Assembly: GCF_002776525.5 (NCBI RefSeq)
Contig: NC_045438.1
Location: 156,155,332-156,219,331 of the forward strand
Reading direction: 5' to 3'
DNA: 64,000 nucleotides
Source: Piliocolobus tephrosceles
Lineage: Eukaryota; Chordata; Mammalia; Primates; Cercopithecidae
The first letter of the stretch is position 1, and every line of letters starts with the position of its first letter. The translations under genes and the position numbers were made by a program. The notes beneath the pieces are model-generated. The model searched no databases. It was given only the letters and a program-made list of their open reading frames with translations, and had not been told where the DNA came from. Shown one piece after another: positions 41,553-54,824 of this stretch.

Positions 41553-42186
41553 ATATATAAATAAAATAAAATATAGAAGAAAAGAGTTTATGATAGAAGG
41601 TAGTAGAAAATTAAAGTTTGTCCCATGTAGTAGTATCTAAAGTTGTTTTAATTTTTTTATTCTTAGGAAACTAAAAAATACATGTTTTTCCAAATCACTG
41701 AGCTGCAGAAGAATAATTTCTTAAATGTAGAGGGAACCATTCTTGTAATAATGGGATGCATTTGGATTTTTTCCCATTTCCTTTTATCCTCCAACTCAGC
41801 AAAAGCTTATTTTAATGGCATTCTCATGAGATCCCCATATAAAGCCACAAAATCATCCTGTAATGTTTTCAATGTTAGAAAAAAATTTTTTCAAAAGAAA
41901 CTTTTAATATTGGATATATGTAAGAGTTATTTTTTTCACTCCCCAACTAAACTTTTTGCAAGTACCCCTTAATGAAAACAAAATAAGATGAAAATAAGTC
42001 TGAGAGTATACAGTCCATAGAACAGTATTAGAATCAAAAGAGAAGATAAAATAGGTTATCAGAGAAGCCGATTAGCAACTTCTCAAGTCATTGGTGAAAG
42101 CTGAAATTTTAAGTATGGAATCCAAATTAATTCACCTAGGGATTCTCCAATACTGTGGACCATGCCTTATACACGTTCAAAAAATA
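41553..42186. other. Single-copy sequence, nothing recognised
   Basis: A 96-aa plus frame (41682-41972) has no known domain. Confidence 0.45.
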
Positions 42187-42503
<317 letters not shown>

Positions 42504-42599
42504 TTGTTTGATTTTAAATAAAGAGAAATAAGCTTCTAGAGAAAGAAAAGCATGTGTTTGAAAATGCCTAGATTAAGAACAGCACATGAGAAGACCTAT

Positions 42600-42700
42600 A
42601 TCATTCAACCATGATTTATTGGCCATCTACTAGCTTCCCTTCTCTGCTCTAGGCTTGTAAGCTACCAGGTCTCAAAAGAATGATGACGCATTCAATCAAT
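42600..42700 (-). repeat. L2/MIR 3'-end fragment
   Basis: CATGATTTATTGGCCATCTA, CTCTGCTCTAGGCTTGTAAG resemble the reversed 3' end of L2. Confidence 0.48.
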
Positions 42701-43160
42701 GGCTCAGTATTCATCTCTAGGTTCATGCTTCTCAATCTGGGCTAGGCATGGCTTAGGTCAAGTTGTGTGCCAAGGATTACATAAGGCCAAAAAATGAATA
42801 TGAAACATTTCTCTGTAGTGCTCATTTTATGCCAAGAATTTTTGGGGAAGGGTTATTAACACAATGGTGATACTATAAAGTAGAATGAAAAAGTCATGTA
42901 ATTTTTAAAATAAAATAAGATTTCAAATACATTCCAGGTATGAGGCAGACTGTTTGAAGCTACCTGTTTATTCCCTTTGGCTTGAGAGATGCTTTGGTGG
43001 AAAGTCTAAGCAGCACATCTCTGGGTCCCTTTAAATGAATCTGGAATGCCCAGTGGAAGTGCTCGCAGGATGCATGAAAGAGAGCTACCTCAAATAATAG
43101 CCTTCTAGACTCCAGTCTCCAGGCTTTTTCAAAGCCTGCCCCACAGGTGCATGGTTTTGA
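42701..43160. other. Single-copy sequence, nothing recognised
   Basis: No gene or repeat recognised. Confidence 0.45.
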
Positions 43161-43672
43161 TGCAGGACAGGCGAGCCCCAGAAGAGGAGCTTAGGCCATG
43201 CGGGTTCTTAGCTTTGCCCAGGAAAGAATTCAAGGGCAAGCTGGAGGTAGAAGAAAACAACTTTATTGAAGCAGCAGTGTTACGGCTCCATGACTGCTCC
43301 TGAAGAGCAGGGCTACCCCGTAGGCAGAGAGCAGCCGTTCAGGGCCGTCTTACAGTCATATTCCTTTCCAATTTTAATTACGTACAGATTAAGGGGCAGT
43401 TTATGCAGAAATTTCTAGGGAAGGGGTAGTAACTTTGGAGTCTTGCCATGGAAAGGGGAAGTAACTCCCAGGTGCTGCCATGGCAATAGTAAATTGACAT
43501 GGCACACTTGTGGACTGTCTGATGGAAAGCTGCTTCTGCCCCCGGCCCTGTATTTGCTGGTCCTCGATCTGGTCCCATATCTGAGCCCAGCCTCTAGAGT
43601 CAAGTCCTGCCCCCACCTCAGTTTGACCCAATTCTCCAGCAGTCTTGGCCTCCATCTTTACAACATTTCTCA
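43161..43672 (-). mobile_element. ERV1-like solo LTR
   Basis: On the minus strand it runs TGAGAAATGTTGTAAAGATG to CTCGCCTGTCCTGCA, with TG...CA ends. An AATAAA polyadenylation signal (43262-43267, minus strand) precedes GTTGTTTTCTTCTACCTCCA. The words AAAGAATTCAAGGGCAAGCT and CAACTTTATTGAAGCAGCAG match a primate gammaretrovirus-like LTR I remember; the family name I cannot fix. No internal retroviral genes adjoin it. The 90- and 136-aa frames over it are not retroviral proteins. Confidence 0.7.
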
Positions 43673-44040
43673 TCTCTTAGGCCCCATCTCAAGCCCAGGC
43701 TTCAAAATCAGAGTGGGAATTCCCAAGTCCAACTTGGTCCATCCTCTCTGTTATCTGAATATTGAAGGTAAATGGGTTTCCGTGCCCCACCACAGCCCAG
43801 ACAGCAGCCAGCTTCCCGGGCATGGTGATGAGACCAGCACAACCCTGCTTTAGGCAAGCAAAGGTTGGGCTCTGCACCAGAAATTCTACCAGAAGGGCTA
43901 GATGTGCACAACATACAGCTTTTATGTTTTCCACTCGTACAACATATAGCTTGTATATTTTCCTCTCAAATAACCTGACATAGTACACTCAAATTGCCTC
44001 ATAATAGGTAAAGAGAAGAAAATGTTTGTTTGTAAAAATC
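43673..44040. other. Unrecognised sequence between LTR and Alu
   Basis: No gene or repeat recognised. Contains two related words, GCACAACATACAGCTTTTAT and GTACAACATATAGCTTGTAT, a short imperfect local repeat (43906-43960). Confidence 0.45.
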
Positions 44041-44050
44041 GATTGACAGT

Positions 44051-44346
<296 letters not shown>

Positions 44347-44376
44347 GATTGACAGTCATTACAACAAAAAGGCAGG

Positions 44377-44500
44377 GATTAGTCCGTTCTCACACTGCTA
44401 TCAAGACATACCTGAGATTGAGTAATTTATAGGGAAAAGAGGTTTAACTGGCTAATGATTCCACAGGGTATATAAGAAGCATGACTGGGGAGGTCTCTCT
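44377..44500 (-). mobile_element. MST/MLT1A-like LTR fragment
   Basis: GATTAGTCCGTTCTCACACT, ACCTGAGATTGAGTAATTTA and ATTCCACAGGGTATATAAGA match the 3' end of a MaLR LTR in reverse. Truncated at about 44500. Confidence 0.82.
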
Positions 44501-44504
44501 ACAC

Positions 44505-44680
44505 ATGCACTGCTCTAAGAACTAAGCAGTGGTTTGCATCTCACATAGTATAGTAACAACAAAAAGTTATTTGTGGCACCATCTCACAGATGAGTAAACT
44601 GAAGATTCATATCCAGATCTCTCTGGCTCCACAGTCCAGATATATGATCTTTCTACACTGTATCACCTCTCCCAAAATAA
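44505..44680 (-). repeat. MIR-like SINE
   Basis: CACCATCTCACAGATGAGTA, AACTGAAGATTCATATCCAG and CTCTGGCTCCACAGTCCAGA follow reversed MIR, including the 'tctggctccagagtcc' phrase. Confidence 0.65.
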
Positions 44681-45644
44681 TTTTCTGATTGTTCTGGTGA
44701 GTTCATTTCAGTCGATGTTTGTGCAGATCCATTAAGGGCCAGGATTTTGGTAAATGCTTAGGAAAAAAAGATAAATAAGAGGGTATACTTTTCTTCTGTT
44801 TACAGTTGAGTAGAGAATTCTGAATTTTAAATGAATCTTTTTAATACAGTTGCTCATTAAATAACTAAATTCTATCCTCCTGAAATTTTGACAACCTTAA
44901 GATGCCTTCTCAGATCCCCCAAGACTAGGTTTGGGGTCTCCTCAATGTGTTTTCGGAGTATCATAGGCCAGCCCCCATCACAGCTCACAGCACACCCCAT
45001 GGAAATTGGCCATTTCTATTCTTTATCAGTATTCTACTTTACTGTTAGATTCTTTGAGACAAAAGTTGAATTTGATTTCTTCTTTCTCTCTAAGACCTAT
45101 CCCTGTAAAATAGTTAGAAAGGACCAAAAAATTTTGTCAAATGAATAAATATGTTTTCTATTCACTAAATTAACTGTTCCAATTTATTTGTGAAACCTGA
45201 TTTTCAGACCATCCCTCAACTCCCTATCGCCACTACCTAAACTGTCTACCTTTAAATTAGCTCTAGCTTCTTGTTATCTCATTTAAAGGAGACCTGAGAC
45301 AGCACTCTAGCTATGTCCTAATAAAGCACCCTATGTTATCCTCAGAGTGAAACTTTGTTTAGTAGCCAAGGCACTCTATGTGAGATTTAATGAGTTAGTA
45401 GTATTCATTGTGATTGCTGGGAATTATGAGCAAGAATGATAGTAAGTATGCATCAGTCCTGTGTAGTGACTGGCATCCTCTCTTCTGGTAGGTTCCAATG
45501 CCATTCTGTTGTAATAGATGTTAAATATGATTTGAATCAGGAAGGTATAATCAAGGTAATGAAGATGCCATGAACAAATAAGCAATTATGGTTTTAATAA
45601 CTATGACAGACTGTAAGGACCTTGACCATAGGAATCATTTCTTG
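44681..45644. other. Single-copy sequence, nothing recognised
   Basis: An 86-aa plus frame (44888-45148) has no known domain. Confidence 0.45.
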
Positions 45645-45810
45645 TCATCTTTAGACTCCTGGCACAGTGACTGCTGCCTGCAAAGACATCCAGGCCTTGA
45701 CCATTTCTGACCGCCTCCATTGTGACATCCTGGTTCAAGCCACCAACACCTCTCCACTGTGTTAACACAAGAGCTTCTTAATTGGTCTTCTTGCTTCTGC
45801 TGTTGGCCTC
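45645..45810 (+). repeat. L2 fragment
   Basis: TGTGACATCCTGGTTCAAGC, CACCAACACCTCTCCACTGT and CTTCTTAATTGGTCTTCTTG match the L2 region 'ctggtccaagccaccatcatctctcgcctggattactgcaatagcctcctaactggtct'. Confidence 0.68.
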
Positions 45811-45960
45811 TGTGATGGTTAATTGTATTTGTCAACTTAACTAGGCCCAGATAGTTGGTCAAACCTTATTCTAGATACTTCCTTGAAGGTATTTTTTAGA
45901 TGAGGTGAACATTTAAGCAGTAGACTCTGAATGAAGCAGATTGCCCCAGAAGCATTCTTT
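45811..45960 (+). mobile_element. MLT2-like ERVL LTR fragment
   Basis: TGTGATGGTTAATTGTATTT, GTCAACTTAACTAGGCCCAG and ATAGTTGGTCAAACCTTATT, then AGCAGTAGACTCTGAATGAA are the 5' part of an LTR I associate with MLT2 (ERVL). Only the first about 150 bases are present. Confidence 0.6.
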
Positions 45961-45967
45961 TCCCTGA

Positions 45968-46310
<343 letters not shown>

Positions 46311-46354
46311 GGCTCTCTCTTTCATTGCCTTTGGACTGCTCTTGCCTCCCCAGG

Positions 46355-46605
46355 AGATTCTTCCTTAATCACTATTTAAATCTCACATGTACTGTGCTCT
46401 CCACCAGCACTCTCATCCTTATTATGCAGCCTTATTTTTCCCTGTAGCACCTATCACCTTCTCACATACTCTATCATTTATTTATTTCCTACGGGGCTCT
46501 CCTCACCACTACAATGGGAGCTGCATGAGGGAAGGGGCCTTTTATTCCCAGCCTGCTAGAGGCACTCAGTACTTATTGAATGAATGAATAAATAAATACC
46601 TTCTG
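46355..46605 (+). repeat. L2 3' end
   Basis: CCTGTAGCACCTATCACCTT, CATACTCTATCATTTATTTA, AATGGGAGCTGCATGAGGGA and TTATTGAATGAATGAATAAA give the L2 terminus, including the final TGAATGAA repeat. Confidence 0.85.
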
Positions 46606-46764
46606 CTCCCAGGAAAATTACCACTTATATGTTCTCTTTGCATCTTCAAATTTTCTCCTTTAACTCTTTTCTGTCAGCATTTTAAAAATCTGCAGGATTC
46701 CCCATTTTAACAAAACAAAATAAGACAACAAAGACCAACAATGAACTTTTTTCTATGGTTTCAT

Positions 46765-48235
46765 TGTTAGTTCTCTATGCTGTTCATCTTATACCATCTC
46801 CCTGGGTGACTTCATCAAGACCCTGGTTTTCAGGCATGATATGCTGATGACATCCGTATAAAGACATTCATATATAACGACCATATAGAGACTATGTTCT
46901 CTAGCCCAGCCCGCTCTTCTGGAGTTGTAAGTTCAGGCAACTGACTAATATGCCTCCTCTGTGTGCTTCACAAGCATCTCAAACTCAACATTTCCAACAC
47001 TGAAGCCAATAGCATTCCCCTAATCACCTATGCTTTTAGGCAGTAGCCTGTATATGACACCCATGTCCAGCCAACTGGTCCAAGTCAGAAACCCAGGTTC
47101 CCTTATACCTCCTCCCTCTTCTTCACCCCAAAATCTAAATTTCTATGACATTCTTTCCATTTTACTTCCTAAATAGCTTTCAAACTCATCTGTTTTCAAG
47201 GGCCAGCTCAGACTCTCACCACTTTTTGTTTCTATCACTACCCATCCCTTTAACAGTCCGTCCTTCCTCTTGTCTGTTCCCTACCATCTTAATCCATTAC
47301 GGCTGCCACAAGTGATCCCTCTTAAATGAAAATCAGGTCCTGCCATACCTCAGCTTAAAACCTTTCCTTGGCTCCCACATAATTCAGAAAACAGTCTAAA
47401 ATCTTCTATGATCCAAATCCAACCTACCCTTCCCACCTTGTTTCCTGCCATCTCCCTTCTGCTCTACAGTTTTCTTTTCTTTACTTTTTTTTTTTGAGAC
47501 AGAGTCTCACTCTGTTGTCCAGGCTGGAGTGCAGTGGCTCGACCTCGGCTCACTCCAACCTCTGCCTCCCAGGTTCAAGTGATTCTCCTGCCTTAGCCTC
47601 CTAAGTAGCTGGGATTACAGGCGCATGCCACCACATCTGGCTAATTTTTGTAGTTTTTAGTAGAGACGGGGTTTCGCTATGTTAGCCAGGCTGGTCTCAA
47701 ACTCCTGAGCTCAGGTGATCTGCCTGCCTCAGCCTCCCAAAGTGCTGGGATTACAGGTATGAGCCGCTGCGCCCAGCTTCCACACTTTTCCCATGTCAAA
47801 ATGAACACAGCTCCCCACCCACTTCATCCTGGTAGTTGTTCTTGCCTTCATTCATGCTGACACTCTGCCTGGAACTCCCAACTCTCTTTTAATTGGCAAG
47901 GCCAGGTGTACTTATTCTTAAAGACTCTCCTCATGTGACTTCCTCTTTAGGATGATTTAGAGACTCTTTCTTTGAGGTCTCACAGCATCACACACGATGC
48001 CTCCACTAGCTTCTATTACCCTGCTTTGAAGTTGATTTACTTACTACCTCTATCTTTCTAAACTTCACATTTTTTGAGAGCAAGGAATATGTCTTTATAA
48101 ATTTTTTATTCCTCATTCTTAGCTCAGTTCCTGGCATAAAGTAAGTACTCAATAAATCTCATTTAATTGTAATAATGATTTTCTTGTCAGTTCCTAGCAT
48201 AGCATAAAGCTAAATAAATCTTAGTTAAATGAAAT
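46765..48235 (+). mobile_element. Long L2 LINE with reverse-transcriptase relic
   Basis: About 1.2 kb of L2 plus an Alu. The frame around 46825-46870 reads GFQA, a stop, then YADDIRI: the catalytic YADD box (46840-46851) survives although a stop codon lies just before it. It continues with AAGCATCTCAAACTCAACAT, TCCTTGGCTCCCACATAATT, CTCTGCCTGGAACTCCCAAC and CTCAATAAATCTCATTTAAT to the 3' end. Other frames are broken, so no functional enzyme. Confidence 0.76.
47475..47777 (-). mobile_element. AluS-like inside the L2
   Basis: T tail, GAGACAGAGTCTCACTCTGT, left end GAGCCGCTGCGCCCAGC. The L2 resumes directly after it. Confidence 0.95.
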
Positions 48236-49384
48236 AAATGGAATGTGACATACCAGGCAGCTTGAGATCGAGGTAGGTGACTTCACTGAGAGCCTAGGAA
48301 GAGGGTTCTAACATGGGGATGGCAGATGAAGGCTCCTCTTCTGTCTCTGTGGGGGCAATGTGGCAGAAATGAAAATTGCAATTCAGAGCAGTGACTGGGG
48401 TCGCAAATGATGATGGGAAGGAAGGAAGGATTTTTGAAGCAGGAAGTTATGTCAACAGCTAACCTCACATCACCCTAATGAAAGTTTTCATTTGCAGGGA
48501 AAATAAAAGAGTAGTTATTTGGAGATATTCCAAAGCTGTGGGATAGAGACAACAGGATCAGTGGCTACAGAGGAGAACTTGAATGCATGCCAAGGAGAAT
48601 GCCTAGTCCACACCCAAGAACCCTTCTGGAGTAATGATAGAAATGGAGAAACTGAGATTCTGCTGGCTGAGGGCTGAACTGCCAAAGGTGACTTATAATG
48701 TATATATACAAGTTCATGGATTAAACATCTAAATAGAACATACCTCTTACTGGAATTCCATTGACATCACTTGTACTAGAGGAAGCTTCTCAACCACAAA
48801 GTAGAAGAGGATGTATGCAACTGTCTAAGTGTAGGAACTGGTATAAAATTGTGTGATCAGCTAAACATGGGAATGTTATTATTTTCTCCAAGTCGCTGGT
48901 CACATATTTGAATACAAAAAGTCAAGGACAGGGCCCTTTGCCACAAGACTGAGGCTTCCTTTTAGTTTGTCATCAATAGGGACCAGTGGTTCCACATACT
49001 ACTAATTGGTCTGATTGTCATCCAGCCTTAGTTGCAAGATTATTACAAGAGACCTTATCGAATGCCTGGCTGAACTCCCCTTACCCTGTGTTTATGGCAG
49101 TGGGCTTTGTGAAGTTACGCAAAGGTGAATGGATAGCTATTCTAGTAGATCTCTGAACTTCTGTCTTATCCAATAGAGTAACTCTACTAGAAGCTTCTTT
49201 ATATATTCAGATACGGGTAAACATCTCAATTTTTTTTAAAGTACATAAACCAGTTATCTGTGACATCAACCAATTTAGCAATTTGATTTAAAAAGGAAAC
49301 TAGGAGAGTTTAGCATACTCATGATTATCGTACACAGGTTGGTTCAGAGTCGTCATGATTTCCTTTCTGAGGACAACCAGTAGT
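48236..49384. other. Single-copy sequence; possible ancient conserved repeat at 48990-49110
   Basis: Mostly unrecognised. 49045-49080 (ACAAGAGACCTTATCGAATG, CCTGGCTGAACTCC) resembles a CR1-like ancient vertebrate sequence ('gaccttgtcgaatgccttgctgaaatcc'). Weak. Confidence 0.35.
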
Positions 49385-49570
49385 TGAATTTGGAGTCAGA
49401 TACATGTATTCTGTGTGCCAACTTTTCTGCTCACAAGCTATATCACTCCCAGGCAAGTTCCTTAAATTCCTCTTGGGCCTCAGTTTTATCTGTAAAATGT
49501 GTATAGCACCAGTTAATTGTATTATTGTGTGGATTAAACGAGATGTAAAATTGTAGAGGAATCCTGGCAT
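49385..49570 (+). repeat. MIR SINE
   Basis: AATTTGGAGTCAGATACATG, CTCCCAGGCAAGTTCCTTAA, GGCCTCAGTTTTATCTGTAA and GTGTGGATTAAACGAGATGT follow sense MIR for nearly its full length. Confidence 0.85.
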
Positions 49571-49732
49571 ATTGGAAGATTTTTTAAAATTAATCCACTC
49601 TAAAATTTTTTTAATTGCTGACATCTTGCCTGCATGATGCCTGGGTATCTACACAAGTCAGAATCCTCAGTTCCCCCATTTTGAAATCAGAAAATTTCCC
49701 TGTTTTAATCATCTGGCCACTTTGTGTTCTCT

Positions 49733-49862
49733 GTTCATTTATTTATCTGCATATATTTACTGGGCACTTACTCTATAGCAGGCAATGTTCTAGAAGCTGG
49801 AATACAGCAGTGAATGAAAGAGACCAGGCCTATGCTCTCAGGGAGCTCATCCAGTAGCTAGA
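49733..49862 (-). repeat. L2 3' end
   Basis: TACTGGGCACTTACTCTATA, GCAGGCAATGTTCTAGAAGC and AATACAGCAGTGAATGAAAG, then TGCTCTCAGGGAGCTCATCC are the reversed L2 terminus. Confidence 0.82.
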
Positions 49863-50540
<678 letters not shown>

Positions 50541-50674
50541 TGTTTGTCCTTTGTGGTAGGTTCTTTGTAATCTGAATTTATGAATAAATATCTGAGTTTA
50601 TCAGAGACCTCCTGGCTGGTCATAATGGTCAGTGCTGTAGCACTCCCTTTACTTAATTTAGTTATGTGGTAGAT

Positions 50675-50676
<2 letters not shown>

Positions 50677-50705
<29 letters not shown>

Positions 50706-50724
50706 TCTCCTCTCCTCTCCTTTA
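50677..50724. repeat. (CT)n and CTCCT microsatellite
   Basis: CTCTCTCTCTCTCTGTCTCT followed by four CTCCT-like units. Confidence 0.92.
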
Positions 50725-50796
50725 GATCTCTGCCTGAAGAACTAAAATTTTATAACTTCCTTCCTAAAATCTGATATCATACTAATTCTGTAGACC

Positions 50797-51078
50797 CGTG
50801 CTGGCCAATGGTAGCCACATATGCAATTATAAATTTTCTAGAAGTCACATTATAAAAGTAAATGAAATAGGTAACATTAATTTTAATAGGTTTAATCCAA
50901 TCCACTATTTTAAAATATTTACATTTCAACATATAATCAATAAACATCATTAATGATATATTTTGAATTCTTTTCTTTTTGTTCTGAGTCCTCAAGATCA
51001 CATATGTGTTTTTGAACTTACAGCACATCTCAATTCAGACTAGCCCCATTTCAAGGACTCAATTGCCACATGCACCTA
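50797..51078. mobile_element. MER5A hAT-Charlie element
   Basis: GTGCTGGCCAATGGTAGCCA, AAATTTTCTAGAAGTCACAT, ATTTCAACATATAATCAATA, ACTTACAGCACATCTCAATT and CAGACTAGCCCCATTTCAAG follow MER5A almost end to end. Non-coding. Confidence 0.88.
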
Positions 51079-51614
51079 CTTAACACATCTCTAGACCCAT
51101 CATGCAAAAGCTATTCATGCTACCCATTATTTCCTTTAATACTGAATTAATTATTTCTTATTAAAGCATTTGGCTAGTAAAAACCATGACAAAGCATTAA
51201 AATCCCTTAAGTTCTAAAACTGAGCCAGTCTGAAGTAGTATTTGTCGTATTATGCACTCAAGTCTGTGACTTTCTTTGTCTCTTTCTCATAACTTGCATA
51301 TTAATGCACCTAACAATATCATTTGAAATACTTAGCATCTTAGTAGGGGGTCACTAAACATCTTTGCTTTCCATTGCTTTTCATCTGTAGTGTCTTAGAT
51401 TGTCATTTAAAAACATAGCAGATTAATTGAGCTTTAAACGATATTCCACAAACAAATTGCAAGATGTTTGATCGCATTAATAAGCAAATAAATGCAAAAT
51501 GAAAGAACAATTGGGAGCCATTTTAGCCTATTAACTTAGCAATTTACTTTTAAATGACTACATCTAATGAGGATAAGACCTTGAAAACTGTTTTTCTGCA
51601 CATCGTTAATGATT
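51079..51614. other. Single-copy AT-rich stretch, candidate conserved element
   Basis: No repeat recognised. Words such as GATTAATTGAGCTTTAAACG, GATCGCATTAATAAGCAAAT, AAATGCAAAATGAAAG and GAACAATTGGGAGCC resemble homeodomain, POU and SOX sites. Confidence 0.38.
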
Positions 51615-51958
51615 TTGTCACAACATTTTAAGAAAACATTTTGACAATATGAGTCAGTAATGTTAAAAATATTTATCCCATTGATTCTGTAATCATCCTT
51701 CATGGAATTTATCCTATAGAAATTATCAGTGATATTGACAATGATATTCCTATGGAATGCTTTCTTCAGAATTATTTATAAAAGCAAAAAGTGAAAACAA
51801 CCTCACTGTCTAAAATGGAAAACAGGATAAGTAAATTACACTGTTCATTAGGCAGCATATTGACTATGTATTAAAATTATAATAATGAAAAACTTTCAGG
51901 AATAATAAAAATATAAGAATAATATGTTAAGTGAAAAGCATATAATTAAATTACATAA
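51615..51958 (+). mobile_element. L1M/HAL1-like fragment
   Basis: AGAATTATTTATAAAAGCAA, AGTGAAAACAACCTCACTGT, and TATGTTAAGTGAAAAGCATA resemble the ORF2 end and 3' UTR of an old L1. It is the host of the next insertion. Confidence 0.55.
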
Positions 51959-52026
51959 GCCAGCTGCTGTGGCTCACACCTGTAATCTCAACACTTTGGG
52001 ATGCTGATGGGGGAGGATCGCTTGAG
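51959..52026 (+). mobile_element. Alu 5' end fused to L1
   Basis: GCCAGCTGCTGTGGCTCACA to GGGGAGGATCGCTTGAG is the first about 66 bases of an Alu in sense orientation. It stops abruptly and the next bases are L1 ORF2. The shared GAG at 52024-52026 fits both sequences. Confidence 0.88.
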
Positions 52027-52971
52027 AAAATATTTGCAAACTATGCATCCAACAGAGGTCTAATATCCAGAATCTATAAGGAACTTAAAGTAATTTACAA
52101 GCAAAAAACAACTCCATTAAAAATTAGGCAAATGACATGGAGAGACATCTTTCAAAAGAAGACATACATATGGTCAACATGCATACGAAAAAGTGCTGAG
52201 CATCACTGAATCATTAGAGAAATGTAAATCAAAACCACAATGAGATACCCTACCAGTCAGAATGACTATAATTTAAAGGTCAAAAAATAAGAGATGCTGG
52301 CAATGTTGTGGGGAAAAGGGAATGTTTACACACTGCTGGTGAAAATGCAAATTAGTTCAGCCATTGTGGAAAGCAGTTTAGTGATTTCTCAAACAACTTA
52401 GAATTACCATTCGACCCGGCAATCCCAATATTGGATATATACCCAAAGAAATATAAATCATTCTACCATAAAGGCACATGCACTCGTATGTTCATCGCGG
52501 TACTATTCACAATAGCAAAGACATGGCATCAACCTGAATGCCCATCAACTGTAGGATGGATTTACAAAAAGATGGTACATATACACAATGGCACACTATG
52601 CAGCCATAAAAATGAATGCGATCATGTACTTTATAGTAACATGGATGGAGTTGGAGGCCAGTATCCTAAGTAAACGAACGCAAGAACATCAGAACCAAAT
52701 ACCACATGTTTTCACTTTTAAGTGGCAGCTAAACTGTGACTACAGATGGACACAAAGAAGAAAACAACAGATGCCAGGGCCTATGGAGGGTGGAGGGTGA
52801 GAGGAGAATGAGTATCAAAAAACCATCTATTGGGTACTATGCTTTTTACCTGGATAACAAGATAATCTGTACACCAAACCCCCATGACATGCAGTTTAGC
52901 TATAGAAGAAACCTGCACATGTATCCCTGATCCTAAAATAAAAGTTAAAATAAAATAAATAAATAAAAAAC
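52024..52971 (+). mobile_element. L1P 3' end with ORF2 C-terminal relic
   Basis: Starts GAGAAAATATTTGCAAACTA and runs through the end of ORF2 and the 3' UTR to GTTAAAATAAAATAAATAAA. The plus frame 52431-52673 holds TCTRMFIAVLFTIAKTW, and after a frame change 52588-52800 holds HYAAIKMN and TWMELEASILSK, both C-terminal ORF2p segments. Frames are broken and about 5 kb of the 5' part is absent. The 3' UTR wording (GGAGGGTGGAGGGTGAGAGG, CCCCCATGACATGCAGTTTA) suits an older primate L1P, not the youngest families. Confidence 0.88.
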
Positions 52972-53208
52972 ATTGTGATAGCTCCAGTCCACAGAGAAAA
53001 CATTTATTTGGTAAGAATATGACCATTGGTGGGAATAAAATGAGCAAAGGTGTATTTTTCCCATTTTATTTTAACAGGAGTAATAACTAGCATTTTTATG
53101 AGTTATAATGAGGCAGAAACAAATCGACTCAAGTAAAAATTTGAAAGTTTCCAAGGGTCTTTCTAAATTAAATAAAGGTCTAAATTGAAGATTGGAAAGA
53201 AAGAATAG

Positions 53209-53880
<672 letters not shown>

Positions 53881-54000
53881 ACTGTTTGAAGTTACATGAC
53901 TGTGTGGGACTAACATTTTTTAAATGTTTTACAAAACATTAAGCTGTATTGTAAAAAAAAAAAAAAAATGTATGTTTCAAAATAGAACTTAAAATGTTCC

Positions 54001-54380
54001 TGTATTAGTCCATTCTCACATTGCTATAAAGAACTACCTGCGACTGAGTAATTTATGAAGAAAAGAGGTTTAATTTATTCATGGTTCCACAGGCTGTACA
54101 GGAAGCATGGCTGGGAGGCGTCAGGAAACTTACAATCATAGCGGAAGGGCAAAGGGGAAGAAAGCACGTCTTCACACGGTGGCAGAAGAGAGAGCAAAGA
54201 GGGAAGTGCTACACACTTTTAAACTGTCAGATCTCATGAGAACTCACTCACTATCATGACAACAGCAAGGGGGAAATCTGCCCCCGTGATCCAATCACCT
54301 CCTACCAGGTCCCTCCTACAACATTGGGAATTACAATTCAACATGAGATTTGGGTGAGGACACAGAGCCAAACCATATCA
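54001..54380 (-). mobile_element. MLT1A-type solo LTR with perfect 5-bp target duplication
   Basis: Starts TGTATTAGTCCATTCTCACA and ends GAGCCAAACCATATCA, both intact LTR ends in reverse. GTTCC occurs at 53996-54000 and 54381-54385. ERVL-MaLR family, no internal sequence. Confidence 0.94.
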
Positions 54381-54385
54381 GTTCC

Positions 54386-54824
54386 CAGGACAAAAAAATT
54401 ATAAGTGCTTGAGGTGATGGAAATACCCAAATACCCTAACTTTATCATTACGCATTCTATGCACGTAACAAAATATCACATGTACTGCATAAATATGTAC
54501 AGGTATTGTGTATCCATTTTAAAATTTAAAAATATGTACTTAAGAGAGGTAAAAAAATTACAGACACACACACATTTCCATGAAACATACAAATCAAAGA
54601 AAAATGCTGAAGAAAATATCCAAAAATAAAAATAATGGTTCTATTTGGGTAGTGGAATGTAGATTATCTTCTGGATAGAACCATATTCCATGTTTTAAAA
54701 AGAAGTATTATAATTTATTTAAATTCTAAAATTAATCCGTACACTTAAGAAGTCAGTCGCATGATATGAAGGTGTTGCAGAAGCATATTTAGCCATTGTC
54801 TAGTTGCCCAAGAGAGGACTGAGA
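54386..54824. other. Single-copy sequence, nothing recognised
   Basis: No gene or repeat recognised. TATGTAC words near 54490-54530 may be L1 debris. Confidence 0.42.

Noticed and set aside
43443..43853. 136-aa plus-strand frame
   Set aside because: It runs antisense through the ERV1-like LTR and shows no known domain.
49385..49570. tRNA-like words in MIR elements
   Set aside because: MIRs derive from a tRNA, so box-like words are expected. No cloverleaf with intact arms was seen.
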